Shown here: positions 42,298-51,260 of the stretch, piece by piece
Numbering within the stretch: position 1 is the first letter of the stretch
Layout of the letters: each line of letters begins with the position of its first letter
Origin: Pedobacter sp. ok626
GTDB taxonomy: Bacteria > Bacteroidota > Bacteroidia > Sphingobacteriales > Sphingobacteriaceae
NCBI RefSeq assembly: GCF_900100435.1
Contig: NZ_FNEX01000007.1
Span: 177,503-241,502, forward strand
Length of the DNA: 64,000 nt
Direction of reading: 5' to 3'
Translations under genes and position numbers: made by a program
The notes under the pieces: generated by a model
The model's database searches: none
What the model was told of the DNA's origin: nothing
What the model saw: the letters and a program-made list of their open reading frames with translations, nothing else

Positions 42298-44997
42298 ATG
42301 AAATTTAAATTCGTCATCCCTGCTGTATTAGTGCTTGGAATCTGTTTTTCATTCGTCTATAAATTAGCCGACGATCCCTTTTCTGATTTGATTAAGCGCT
42401 TGCAGGAATATAATAAAAAATACGCACAGGAAAAAGTACACTTACATCTCGACAAACCCTACTACGCTATCGGCGATGACATCTGGCTAAAAGCATACGT
42501 CATCAACACCCTAACCTCCGAACCCAGTAACATTAGTAAGGCCTTATATGTTGAGCTGATCGATGAAAAAGACAAGATAAAAACCCAATTAAAACTTCCT
42601 ATGAATGGTGGGATAACATGGGGAGACTTTAAACTTCCGGACACCTTAAGCGAAGGAAATTACCGCATAAGAGCCTACACACAATGGATGAGAAACGCAG
42701 GTTCTGAGTACTTTTTCGACAAAACCATAAAAATAGGGAACTCATGGGCTAACAAAGTTTTTACAAACACCGCCTATAGCTTTACCAAAGAAAACACAAC
42801 CGAAAAGGTAAATGCGAAGATTAAGTTTACGGATAAAAATGGCCAACCCTATATCAACAACGATGTAACCTACGAAATACAGCTCAATGCCCGGAACATC
42901 ACAAAAGGCAAAGCCACCACCAATAATGAAGGCGAAGTAAGTATCAATTTCTCCAACAACCAACCTGCCTTATATAAATCAGGTAAAATTATCGCTACAA
43001 TCAACCTACCTAACAACCAAAAAATAGTAAAAAATATACCCATAACGGCAACATCCAATAACATCGATGTTCAGTTTTTTCCAGAGGGCGGTAACATCGT
43101 TGAAGCGCTGCCTAATAAAATTGCCATAAAAGCAGTAAACGCAGCTGGAAAGGGCGAAGATGTGAACGGTATAATTGTAGATAACGAAGGTACTGAAGTA
43201 AACAGATTTGAGACCCAGCACCTTGGCATGGGCAATTTCATCATTAACCCGCAGCCTGGTAAAATATACAGTGCAAAGGTCAAATTTAAAGATGGTTCAG
43301 AACAAACGCTTGCTTTGCCAAAAGCACAAAAAAGTGGTTATATTTTATCTTTAAATAACAATAGTCCAGACAAGATCATCGTTAAAATAATGATGAGCGA
43401 AGATTTGATGGGTACTAACGAATTGAAAATCGTAGCGCAGAACAGCGGAAACGTATACTTTGTAACCCGATCACCTTCACAAAAACAAATCATCACCGCC
43501 ACTATCCCTAAAAAAGAACTTCCTTCGGGCATTGTACAATTTACTTTATTTAATGCGAGCAACAATCCAGTTTGCGAAAGGCTCGCTTTTGTAAACAATG
43601 TCGAAGATCGAATCAATACAACAATAGAAAATTTAAAACCAAGCTATACTAAAAGAGAAAAAGTAGACATTAACCTACTTACCCTCTTTAATGGCAAGCC
43701 CATACGAGGTAGCTTTTCGGTGGCTGTAACCAACACCGCAGCGGTAAAACCTGATCCCGAAAATGAAACCAACATTTTCACCAGCATGTTACTTACCTCA
43801 GACCTGAGTGGTTATGTTGAAGATCCTAACTATTATTTCCTTGATAAGGAAAATAAAACAGTACAAGACCTTGACAACTTAATGCTTACGCAAGGCTGGC
43901 GCAGGATATTATGGAAAAACATCATCAGTAATATTCCTCCTCCCGAAACTTTTAAACCCGAAAAATCTATTGGCATTAGTGGTACCATCACCAGCTATGG
44001 CGGCAAACCACTCCCAAATAGCAAGGTATCGCTATTCTCCTCTTCTGGCGGCTTTTTTGCCATTGACACTTTAACGGATGCACAGGGACACTTTAATTTC
44101 GACAACCTCGTGTTCACCGACAGCACCAAATTTATTGTACAAGGCAGGACAGCGAAAAACAAAAAGAGTGTAGACATTAAACTAGACATTGTACCGGGGC
44201 AAATTGTAACTAAAAACAAAAGCACCGGAGATCTGGAAGTAAACGTAAATGAAGCCTTACAAGGATACCTAAAACGCAGCAACAGCTACTTTGACGAGAT
44301 GACTAAGCGTGGCTTGCTGGAACGAACCATTGTGCTGAGCGAAGTAAATATTGTGGAGAAAAAGAATCCTGCTCAGAATTCATCAAACCTAAATGGCGGA
44401 GGTCGTGCCGACTATGTGGTGACTGCCGATATGCTTCAAAATTGTGTTACCCTTGCACAATGTTTACAGGGTCGCGTTGCAGGCCTAATGTTTGAAGGTA
44501 GTGTGCCTTACCTGATGCGAAACATGTCTGCCGGTAAACGGCCGATGCAAATCATCCTGGACGGAATGAATGTAGACTCCGATTTTCTTGATAACATCCA
44601 GCCTTCTGATGTAGAAACCGTTGAGGTTTTAAAATCTATTGGAAATACGGCCATCTATGGCTCGCAAGGTGGTGGCGGTGTATTGATCATCACAACCAAA
44701 AGAGGCGGCGGTTCTACAAGTAACATCTTTGCCCCGGGAATCATCACTTATTCACCTAAAGGTTACCACATGACCAGAGAGTTTTACTCCCCGAAATATG
44801 ATCCTGCAACACCTGATAACAGGCTGGATTTGCGCAGTACAGTTTACTGGCATCCGCATATTGTAACCAGTACCGAAGGCAAAGCGCCATTTAGCTTTTT
44901 CAATACAGATGAAGCTGGCACCTATAGGGTGGTTGTGGAAGGTATTGATATGATGGGCCATTTGGCTAGAGCCGTATACACTTATGAAGTAAAATAA
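42298..44997 (+). CDS. MG2-like / TonB-plug-domain exported protein without a barrel
   Basis: An 899-residue exported protein. A hydrophobic N-terminal segment (about 4-22) serves as signal or anchor. The next part, EKVHLHLDKPYYAIGDDIWL, is the start of an alpha-2-macroglobulin MG2-like domain, followed by several beta-sandwich domains. A carboxypeptidase-regulatory-like domain occurs at about 560-625 (ISGTITSYGGKPLPNSKVSL). Residues about 702-805 match a TonB-receptor plug domain (CLQGRVAGLMFEG, IILDGMNVDSDFLDNIQPSD, GGGGVLIITTKRG), yet no transmembrane barrel follows, only about 95 more residues. It may be a surface or periplasmic binding protein using the plug fold for contacts. Ten bases later an enoyl-CoA isomerase-like gene begins, so all three genes to 46648 may be one transcript. 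Confidence 0.82.
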   Translation: MKFKFVIPAVLVLGICFSFVYKLADDPFSDLIKRLQEYNKKYAQEKVHLHLDKPYYAIGDDIWLKAYVINTLTSEPSNISKALYVELIDEKDKIKTQLKLPMNGGITWGDFKLPDTLSEGNYRIRAYTQWMRNAGSEYFFDKTIKIGNSWANKVFTNTAYSFTKENTTEKVNAKIKFTDKNGQPYINNDVTYEIQLNARNITKGKATTNNEGEVSINFSNNQPALYKSGKIIATINLPNNQKIVKNIPITATSNNIDVQFFPEGGNIVEALPNKIAIKAVNAAGKGEDVNGIIVDNEGTEVNRFETQHLGMGNFIINPQPGKIYSAKVKFKDGSEQTLALPKAQKSGYILSLNNNSPDKIIVKIMMSEDLMGTNELKIVAQNSGNVYFVTRSPSQKQIITATIPKKELPSGIVQFTLFNASNNPVCERLAFVNNVEDRINTTIENLKPSYTKREKVDINLLTLFNGKPIRGSFSVAVTNTAAVKPDPENETNIFTSMLLTSDLSGYVEDPNYYFLDKENKTVQDLDNLMLTQGWRRILWKNIISNIPPPETFKPEKSIGISGTITSYGGKPLPNSKVSLFSSSGGFFAIDTLTDAQGHFNFDNLVFTDSTKFIVQGRTAKNKKSVDIKLDIVPGQIVTKNKSTGDLEVNVNEALQGYLKRSNSYFDEMTKRGLLERTIVLSEVNIVEKKNPAQNSSNLNGGGRADYVVTADMLQNCVTLAQCLQGRVAGLMFEGSVPYLMRNMSAGKRPMQIILDGMNVDSDFLDNIQPSDVETVEVLKSIGNTAIYGSQGGGGVLIITTKRGGGSTSNIFAPGIITYSPKGYHMTREFYSPKYDPATPDNRLDLRSTVYWHPHIVTSTEGKAPFSFFNTDEAGTYRVVVEGIDMMGHLARAVYTYEVK

Positions 44998-45007
44998 ACA
45001 CCTATCA

Positions 45008-45769
45008 ATGAATACGATTAAAGTTACCATTAAAGACCATTTAAGCCTGATTACTCTAGACAGAGGTAAATCCAATGCTCTAAACAGGGAAATGATTACA
45101 GAGCTAAATGATATACTGAACAATATTGCAACAGACCCAAATATAGCCGGAGTAATCATCACCGGAAAAGAACCTTTCTTTTCGGCCGGACTGGACCTTA
45201 TCGAGTTATACAATTACAATGAAGCCGAAGCGGAATCCTTTTGGCACCTGTTTTTGAATTTTGTAGCCAACATTACTTCATTTAAAAAGCCTTTAGTGGC
45301 TGCTATAAATGGACATAGTCCTGCCGGTGGTTGCGTAATTGCACTAGCTTGTGATTACAGGGTTATGGCTGAGGGGAAATACATCATTGGTTTAAATGAA
45401 GTTCCGGTTGGGATTATTGTACCCAACAGCATATTTAACTTATATGCGTTCTGGATAGGAACGGCAAATGCATCGCGTAGCTTACTCGAAGGGAAACTAT
45501 TTAGCCCCGAAGAAGCATTGCAGGTTGGTCTGGTAGACGAGCTGGTAAATCCGGCAAGCATCCTTACCGCTGCGGAGCGAAAGATTAGAAAATACATGGC
45601 CATGGAGCGCAACACCTGGGAACAAAGTAAACTTAGCATCAGAAAAGACCTGATTGCCAGCACCAGTGCTGATCAAGGCGAAGCGCTTGCGCTTATGTTG
45701 AAACAATGGTGGGCACCGGCTACCAGAAGTATACTAAAAACAATTATTGATAACCTGCAAAAGAAGTAA
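45008..45769 (+). CDS. Enoyl-CoA hydratase/isomerase family protein, probably delta3,delta2-enoyl-CoA isomerase
   Basis: A 253-residue crotonase-fold enzyme. The oxyanion-hole segments are FFSAGLDLIEL (about 58-68) and GHSPAGGCVIALACDYRVMA. The catalytic Glu lies in GLNEVPVGIIVP. This GLNE-x-x-x-G-I-I-x-P pattern resembles mitochondrial delta3,delta2-enoyl-CoA isomerases more than hydratases, and the second hydratase glutamate with its GGTQ-like loop is missing. The next gene, 3 bases downstream, looks like a 2,4-dienoyl-CoA reductase, the other auxiliary enzyme of unsaturated fatty acid beta-oxidation, which supports isomerase function. The subfamily assignment is from memory of motifs and needs a tree. 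Confidence 0.85.
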   Translation: MNTIKVTIKDHLSLITLDRGKSNALNREMITELNDILNNIATDPNIAGVIITGKEPFFSAGLDLIELYNYNEAEAESFWHLFLNFVANITSFKKPLVAAINGHSPAGGCVIALACDYRVMAEGKYIIGLNEVPVGIIVPNSIFNLYAFWIGTANASRSLLEGKLFSPEEALQVGLVDELVNPASILTAAERKIRKYMAMERNTWEQSKLSIRKDLIASTSADQGEALALMLKQWWAPATRSILKTIIDNLQKK

Positions 45770-45772
45770 GCC

Positions 45773-46648
45773 ATGTTTAACGAACCTATGTTAAGAGATG
45801 ATGCCCTAAAAGGTAAAACTATTGTGATTACAGGCGGTGGTACTGGCCTTGGAAAGGCTATGGGTACTTATTTCCTTAAGCTAGGTGCCAACCTGGTAAT
45901 TACCAGTCGCAAACTTGAGGTGCTACAAAAAACAGCAAAGGAGATGGAGCAGGAAACGGGTGGAAAGGTGCTTGCTCTGGCTTGCGATGTAAGGGAATAT
46001 GAACAGGTAGAACATGTGCTTGCCGAAAGTATTAAAGCTTTTGGCAAGGTAGACAGTTTATTAAACAATGCTGCCGGCAACTTTATCTCTCCTACCGAAC
46101 GTTTATCAGCCAATGCCTTTTCCAGCATCATTGATATCGTATTAAAAGGTTCGGTAAACTGTACGCTGGCTTTTGGTAAACATTGGATCAAGGAAAAACA
46201 ATCCGCAAGCGTTTTAAATATTGTAACTACGTATGCTTTTACCGGATCGGCTTATGTTGTGCCTTCGGCTTGTGCAAAAGGTGGTGTACTGGCTATGACT
46301 CGCTCTTTAGCAGTCGAATGGGGCAAATATGGTATCCGTACCAATGCCATTGCACCAGGTCCATTTCCGACAAAAGGAGCTTGGGAAAGGCTATTGCCAG
46401 GTGATCTTGCAGAGAAGTTCGACTTTAAAAACCGGGTTCCTTTAAAACGCGTAGGCGATCATCAGGAACTAGCCAATCTGGCTGCATTCCTTGTTAGTGA
46501 TTTCTCGGGCTATATCAACGGCGAGGTGATCACCATTGATGGTGGTGAATGGTTGCAAGGAGCTGGTCAGTTTAATGGCTTAGAGGCCATCCCTAACGAA
46601 ATGTGGGATGCTTTTGAGCAAATGACCCGATCGGCTAAAGGAAGCTAA
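45773..46648 (+). CDS. SDR oxidoreductase of the 2,4-dienoyl-CoA reductase type
   Basis: A 291-residue Rossmann-fold enzyme. The dinucleotide motif is TGGGTGLGKAM (20-30) and NNAAG is at 98-102. The usual YxxxK is replaced by SxxxK (PSACAK), with Lys169 retained and a tyrosine 15 residues earlier (Y154 in TTYAFTG). This is exactly the arrangement of mammalian mitochondrial 2,4-dienoyl-CoA reductase, and APGPFPTKGAWERL, ELANLAAFLVSDF and GQFNGL also resemble it. It would reduce 2,4-dienoyl-CoA with NADPH during beta-oxidation of polyunsaturated acids. It is coupled (3 bases) to the isomerase-like gene and convergent with the FabH-like gene, with a 3-base gap. Confidence 0.85.
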   Translation: MFNEPMLRDDALKGKTIVITGGGTGLGKAMGTYFLKLGANLVITSRKLEVLQKTAKEMEQETGGKVLALACDVREYEQVEHVLAESIKAFGKVDSLLNNAAGNFISPTERLSANAFSSIIDIVLKGSVNCTLAFGKHWIKEKQSASVLNIVTTYAFTGSAYVVPSACAKGGVLAMTRSLAVEWGKYGIRTNAIAPGPFPTKGAWERLLPGDLAEKFDFKNRVPLKRVGDHQELANLAAFLVSDFSGYINGEVITIDGGEWLQGAGQFNGLEAIPNEMWDAFEQMTRSAKGS

Positions 46649-46651
46649 AGC

Positions 46652-47698
46652 TTACCAACTGAGTAAAGCACTTGCCCAGGTAAAGCCAGATCCAAAAGCG
46701 GCCAGACATACCAGGTCTCCATCTTTAATTTTACCTGATTCCCATGCCTCACAAAGCGCTATGGGCACCGAGGCGGCAGTGGTATTGCCATATTTTTGTA
46801 TGTTATTAAACACCTTATCATCTGGCAGCCCCAGCAATTGCTGCACGTATTGGCTAATTCGTAAATTGGCTTGATGTGGCACTAACAAATCAATATCGGC
46901 GGCTGTTAAATCATTCGCTTTTAGTGCTTCATTAATCACCTCAGGGAATTTGACTACTGCTTTTTTAAATACCGCAGGCCCATCCATAAAAGGTAATGCC
47001 GCGCCACTTTCCAATTGTTCAGTTGTCATAAATAAGCCACCTAGCTCCTGATCAGGGTATCCAGGTTTATCTTTTAACCATTTATTAGCATTGGATCCAG
47101 GATAAAACATAGCCAATAATTCTGCATCGGCACCATCGCTATGCAAGTGTGTACTTAAAATCCCCTGACCTTCCTTTTGTGTCGGCTGTAATACTACAGC
47201 ACCAGCACCATCCCCAAATATTACAGATACGTTGCGACTCCGTGTTTCAAAATCCATTGCAAATGAGTGTTTCTCGCTGCCCACCACCAATATATTCTTA
47301 TACATACCAGTTTTAATGAACTGATCGGCAACCGATAAAGCATAGACAAACCCAGAGCATTGATTGCGAATATCCAGCGCGCCAACCTCCTTCATTTTCA
47401 TTTCTCGTTGCAGCAAAACGCCGCATCCTGGGAAATAATAGTCAGGACTTAGCGTCGCAAAAATGATAAAATCAACATCTTGTGCAGTAATACCAGCCCG
47501 TTCGATAGCAATTTTAGCCGCTTCGATCCCCATAGTGGTGGTCGTTTCTCCGAGTCGATCTGCAAAGCGGCGCTCCTTAATTCCCGTACGTTCCTGTATC
47601 CATTCATCACTGGTTTCCATGAAACGCGATAAATCAGTATTGGTATAGACATTTTTGGGAACATAGTATCCTATCCCGGCAATCTTTGAACGCTGCAT
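46652..47698 (-). CDS. 3-oxoacyl-ACP synthase III-like (FabH family)
   Basis: A 348-residue thiolase-fold condensing enzyme. The catalytic triad is visible as Cys in NQCSGFVYAL (about 113), His in LVPHQANLRIS (about 276) and Asn in YGNTTAASVP (about 306). The start MQRSKIAGIGYYVPKNVYTN and WIQERTGIKERRF are typical. FabH initiates fatty-acid synthesis from acetyl-CoA or branched acyl-CoA and malonyl-ACP in the cytoplasm. At 348 residues it is slightly longer than E. coli FabH (317) with an insert around residue 200-235, so it may be a secondary copy with different acyl preference. It is transcribed alone, divergent from clpS. Confidence 0.9.
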   Translation of the reverse strand: MQRSKIAGIGYYVPKNVYTNTDLSRFMETSDEWIQERTGIKERRFADRLGETTTTMGIEAAKIAIERAGITAQDVDFIIFATLSPDYYFPGCGVLLQREMKMKEVGALDIRNQCSGFVYALSVADQFIKTGMYKNILVVGSEKHSFAMDFETRSRNVSVIFGDGAGAVVLQPTQKEGQGILSTHLHSDGADAELLAMFYPGSNANKWLKDKPGYPDQELGGLFMTTEQLESGAALPFMDGPAVFKKAVVKFPEVINEALKANDLTAADIDLLVPHQANLRISQYVQQLLGLPDDKVFNNIQKYGNTTAASVPIALCEAWESGKIKDGDLVCLAAFGSGFTWASALLSW

Positions 47699-47766
47699 AT
47701 TCCTTGGCTTTAAGAATAATTTTAAGCAAAATTTACTTTAACTACAACATTATTTTGAAATTAGCT

Positions 47767-47774
47767 TAAATTTG
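47767..47774 (+). promoter_or_regulatory. -7 element directly abutting the clpS start
   Basis: TAAATTTG is a perfect TAnnTTTG box ending 4 bases before ATG 47779, so a transcript from it would be leaderless or nearly so. No convincing -33 element is seen at the expected distance. Confidence 0.4.
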
Positions 47775-47778
47775 TACC

Positions 47779-48060
47779 ATGTCAACAGAAACAAAAGAGG
47801 AAACATTTACACTGGAAGAAATACTTACTTCGTTAAAAACTGTTCATCGTTTAATACTTTGGAATGATGATGTAAATACTTTTGATCATGTCATTTACTG
47901 CATGATGAAATACCTAGACTACTCTGAAAGCCAGGCGGAAAAAATCGCATGGGAAGTACACAATAAAGGTAAGTGTGCCGTATTGGAAGGCTCGTTTACC
48001 GAAATGGAAGTTTACCGGAAAATTTTACAACAAGAAGGTCTGACCGTTACGGTAGATTAG
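47779..48060 (+). CDS. clpS: ATP-dependent Clp protease adaptor ClpS
   Basis: A 93-residue cytoplasmic adaptor that delivers N-degron substrates to ClpA/ClpC-ClpP. The recognition pocket region LILWNDDVNTFDHVIYCMM carries the conserved NDD and the hydrophobic pocket residues, and KCAVLEGSFTEMEVYRKIL is the second conserved block. The unstructured N-terminal arm is short (about 20 residues). A -7 box abuts the start codon. Its last 14 bases overlap the convergent thioredoxin-fold gene. Confidence 0.95.
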   Translation: MSTETKEETFTLEEILTSLKTVHRLILWNDDVNTFDHVIYCMMKYLDYSESQAEKIAWEVHNKGKCAVLEGSFTEMEVYRKILQQEGLTVTVD

Positions 48061-48646
48061 CAAACAATACTGCCAGTTCTTCCTGCGTTGTTCTAGTCTT
48101 ATCTTTGGCATACCAGCCATGAAGCTTTTCGGCAAGTGCCATCATATCGCTTTCCTGACTTTTCCAGCCGTCCAAAAGATCCTTTAATATTTGTGGTCTT
48201 GGGCCCCATTTGGCAACAACATTACCGTTATTATCCACTACCAATAATATAGGAATTGCTCTACCTCCATTGGTAAGATGCGCATCAATTAAAGGAAGAT
48301 TGGTATCCCTAAGCACAAACCTCAAGTCGAACTTAGTCGGGAAAGTAGTTGCAATCTTATCAAATACAGGTACGATTTGCGCGGCATCACCACACCATCC
48401 TTCAGAAATCACCAGGAAACGATAATGACCTTGTACCTTGTTTAAAACACTGTACAAATCGGGATCAAGTTGAACCGTCTTGTCTACCCTGCTCATTCTC
48501 TGCACGTTCATTTTAGTATAATGTAACATTGCATCAGAATGATCAGTTCCAGTAGTTTTTTTAGCCACCAGAAGTTCATCTATCAAATTCCTATAAGCTA
48601 AATAGCTTAACCCCTCATTGTTAAAAATGTCGTTATAATTGACCAT
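48047..48646 (-). CDS. Thioredoxin-family protein with single-Cys motif
   Basis: A 199-residue protein of the thioredoxin superfamily. The active-site region reads SEGWCGDAAQIVP, so the usual CxxC is CxxA: the resolving cysteine is missing. The cis-Pro loop (GGRAIPILLVVDNNG) and the beta-alpha-beta pattern are kept. No signal peptide is present, so it is cytoplasmic. A single cysteine suggests a mixed-disulfide, peroxidase-reductant or non-redox role rather than disulfide reduction by the dithiol mechanism. Similar proteins in Bacteroidota are simply called thioredoxin family. The gene's 3' end overlaps clpS by 14 bases. Confidence 0.87.
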   Translation of the reverse strand: MVNYNDIFNNEGLSYLAYRNLIDELLVAKKTTGTDHSDAMLHYTKMNVQRMSRVDKTVQLDPDLYSVLNKVQGHYRFLVISEGWCGDAAQIVPVFDKIATTFPTKFDLRFVLRDTNLPLIDAHLTNGGRAIPILLVVDNNGNVVAKWGPRPQILKDLLDGWKSQESDMMALAEKLHGWYAKDKTRTTQEELAVLFANLP

Positions 48647-48738
48647 ATACCTGTAATAAAATAGTTACTCCACGTTTTTTAAACCACGGCGTCATTTTTT
48701 TGTCCATATTTAGACACACACAAAAACTGAACCCTTTA

Positions 48739-51234
48739 ATGATTACTTACTTCTACAAAGTTCTACTTTTAACGCTTGCCATTTGTACGCTCTCTGTAAA
48801 AATTAATGCACAAAGCCCCGGCGAAGGGAAAATTACCGCAAAGGTTGTTGATGCCCAAAGTAATGAGACCATTCCATTTGCCACTGCAATAGTCATCAAC
48901 CGCAAAACCAAAGCAGTTGTAAAAGGTATGCAAGCCGATGTGAATGGAAACTTGCTGATCAACGCCCTGCCTAATGGCGTATTTACTTTTAAAGTGAGCT
49001 ATGTGGGGTATCAAACTATGGTTAGAGACTCTGTTTCCATCTCGGATGCGCAAAACACCATCAACCTGGGTACTGTAAAAATGAAACCTGCCAAGGGAAC
49101 TGCCCTAAAAGAAGTTGCCATTACCGCTCAAAAAAGCACCATGCAACTGGGCATAGACAAAAAAGTATTCTCTGTAGATCAGAGTTTGGTTAGCGAAGGT
49201 GGATCGGCCTCCGATCTGTTGCAAAACGTGCCTTCCGTACAATCCGACATTGATGGAAATATCAGTTTAAGAGGCTCTACTGGTGTAAAAGTATTGATCG
49301 ATGGAAAGCCATCTATGATTGCCGGCGGTAATGTCGCTCAAATTCTGCAATCCCTGCCTGCCAGCTCTATCGAGAGTGTAGAATTAATCACCAACCCATC
49401 GGCAAAGTACGATGCTGAAGGGCAGTCTGGGATCATCAATATTGTGCTAAAGAAAAATAAGAAATTAGGTTTTAATGGCTCCGTTGCGCTTACCGCTGGT
49501 AACCGCGACAATTACAACGCAAATACCAGTTTAAGTTTTCAGAATAGCAGGGTAAATCTTTATGGAAACTACAGCTATCGCTATGGTAACCGATTGAGTA
49601 ATGGATTTACCAACAACACATATGACACAGAAAATTTTCCTTACCCATATGCGTTTGTTAATCAAAACACTGATTCCAAATCAACAGACAAGGGGCATAA
49701 CATAAAAGCTGGACTGGATTATTACCTGAGTCAAAAAGACATCCTTAGTTTTACCGGAGGTTTTAACCGAAGAGACAACAATCAAAATGAGTTTTTAAAT
49801 ATCAATAGACTAAACTCAGCTAAGGATCCAATTGAACTGAGCAAAAGAAAAAACATCAATGATGGCTCGGGTTATACCTACGACCTCGGTCTTGATTTTG
49901 TACATAAATTTAAAAAACCAAAAGAAGAGCTTACCTTCAATTTTAGCTACTCTAATGGAACAAATAACAATGACCAGAACTATACTACCGATATATACAA
50001 TCAAAATGGTATACCAGTAAGCAACTTACCTCAAATACAGGTAAATAATGGGTCGGGCGACAACAGTAGCTATAATATACAAACAGACTATACCATCCCA
50101 GTAGGTAAGGCAGGCAAATTTGAAGCTGGTTATAGAAGCCAGATCCGTTATGCAGAGAATGATATGTTCTCGGCTAATTACAACGATGCCACTGGCGAAT
50201 ATGTACCAAATTACAATCTAACCAACAACTTTAACAGCAAAGATCAGGTTCACGCCTTATATGCAAACTTCCAAAACCAGTTTAAAAACTTTGGTTACCA
50301 GGTAGGCTTAAGAGCTGAAGATGCAACATTAGATACCCGTCTAGGCGCATTCAGCAACAATGGTGAGCTAAGCTATTCGCCAGGAAAGATCGCGTACAAA
50401 CGCTTATACCCAAGTATTTTTTTAACTCAAAAATTTGAGAAAGAACAGCAATTACAATTGAGCTACTCCAGACGTGTAAACAGGCCGAGAGCCTGGGATA
50501 CCAACCCTTTTGTGGATGTATCTGATCCAACAGTTCACCGTCAGGGTAATCCAAACTTAAAACCAGAGGACGTACATGCCTACGAATTGAGTTATAGCAA
50601 ATTCTGGAAAAAGATCACCTTTATTTCTACTGCTTACATGCGCCAAACCAATGATGTTGTACAGAGAATCAGAACAACAGCCGGCGATGGAACTGTCACG
50701 GTTACCCCTCAAAACTTAACAAGTGAACTGTCTAGTGGATTAGAACTTATTGGTCGTTTTGATGTGCTTAAAGCATGGAACTTTACTAGTAATGTAAATT
50801 TATATCAAAAGGAAATTAAGGGAGCACCTGCTTTTGGTGTGCAAGAAAGTTCGGGTTTTAGTTGGAATGCCAACTTAACCAACAACTTTGTACTGCCTTA
50901 CAACATTACCATGCAAATAAAAGGTGATTACCGCTCAAAAGAGGTAAATGCCCAAGGTAGGAGAAATGCAATGTATGCAGTTGATGCGGGTGCGAAGTAC
51001 GACTTCAAGAACAAAAAATCATCGTTAAGCTTAAACGTGAGAGACGTATTTAATACCAGAAACTGGAGCATGACCAGTACTGCAAATGGTGTAACTACTG
51101 ATTTTAGACGAAATATGGTGGGGCCTACGGCTAGTTTAACCTTCTCGTACCGTTTTGGTAAAAACGATTTTACTTTTAAGAAGAGTAAAAAACCTGACCA
51201 GGGCGAAACGCGCTCTGACGAAGAATCTTTCTAG
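48739..51234 (+). CDS. Outer-membrane beta-barrel (TonB receptor-like) protein, copy 1
   Basis: An 831-residue outer-membrane protein. ATG 48739 starts a signal peptide (MITYFYKVLLLTLAICTLSV... NAQ); the TTG at 48700 is rejected. A carboxypeptidase-regulatory-like domain (about 28-110, DAQSNETIPFATAIVINRKT) is followed by a plug domain (ASDLLQNVPSVQSDIDGNIS, VKVLIDGKPSM, ITNPSAKYDAEGQSGIINIV) and a long barrel of the outer-membrane beta-barrel family related to TonB receptors, ending in TASLTFSYRFGKNDFTFKKS. A charged tail (KKPDQGETRSDEESF) follows. The substrate is unknown. It is followed after 26 bases by a paralogue with the same plan. Confidence 0.9.
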   Translation: MITYFYKVLLLTLAICTLSVKINAQSPGEGKITAKVVDAQSNETIPFATAIVINRKTKAVVKGMQADVNGNLLINALPNGVFTFKVSYVGYQTMVRDSVSISDAQNTINLGTVKMKPAKGTALKEVAITAQKSTMQLGIDKKVFSVDQSLVSEGGSASDLLQNVPSVQSDIDGNISLRGSTGVKVLIDGKPSMIAGGNVAQILQSLPASSIESVELITNPSAKYDAEGQSGIINIVLKKNKKLGFNGSVALTAGNRDNYNANTSLSFQNSRVNLYGNYSYRYGNRLSNGFTNNTYDTENFPYPYAFVNQNTDSKSTDKGHNIKAGLDYYLSQKDILSFTGGFNRRDNNQNEFLNINRLNSAKDPIELSKRKNINDGSGYTYDLGLDFVHKFKKPKEELTFNFSYSNGTNNNDQNYTTDIYNQNGIPVSNLPQIQVNNGSGDNSSYNIQTDYTIPVGKAGKFEAGYRSQIRYAENDMFSANYNDATGEYVPNYNLTNNFNSKDQVHALYANFQNQFKNFGYQVGLRAEDATLDTRLGAFSNNGELSYSPGKIAYKRLYPSIFLTQKFEKEQQLQLSYSRRVNRPRAWDTNPFVDVSDPTVHRQGNPNLKPEDVHAYELSYSKFWKKITFISTAYMRQTNDVVQRIRTTAGDGTVTVTPQNLTSELSSGLELIGRFDVLKAWNFTSNVNLYQKEIKGAPAFGVQESSGFSWNANLTNNFVLPYNITMQIKGDYRSKEVNAQGRRNAMYAVDAGAKYDFKNKKSSLSLNVRDVFNTRNWSMTSTANGVTTDFRRNMVGPTASLTFSYRFGKNDFTFKKSKKPDQGETRSDEESF

Positions 51235-51260
51235 GCATCCACCACAAGCATAACCAAACA

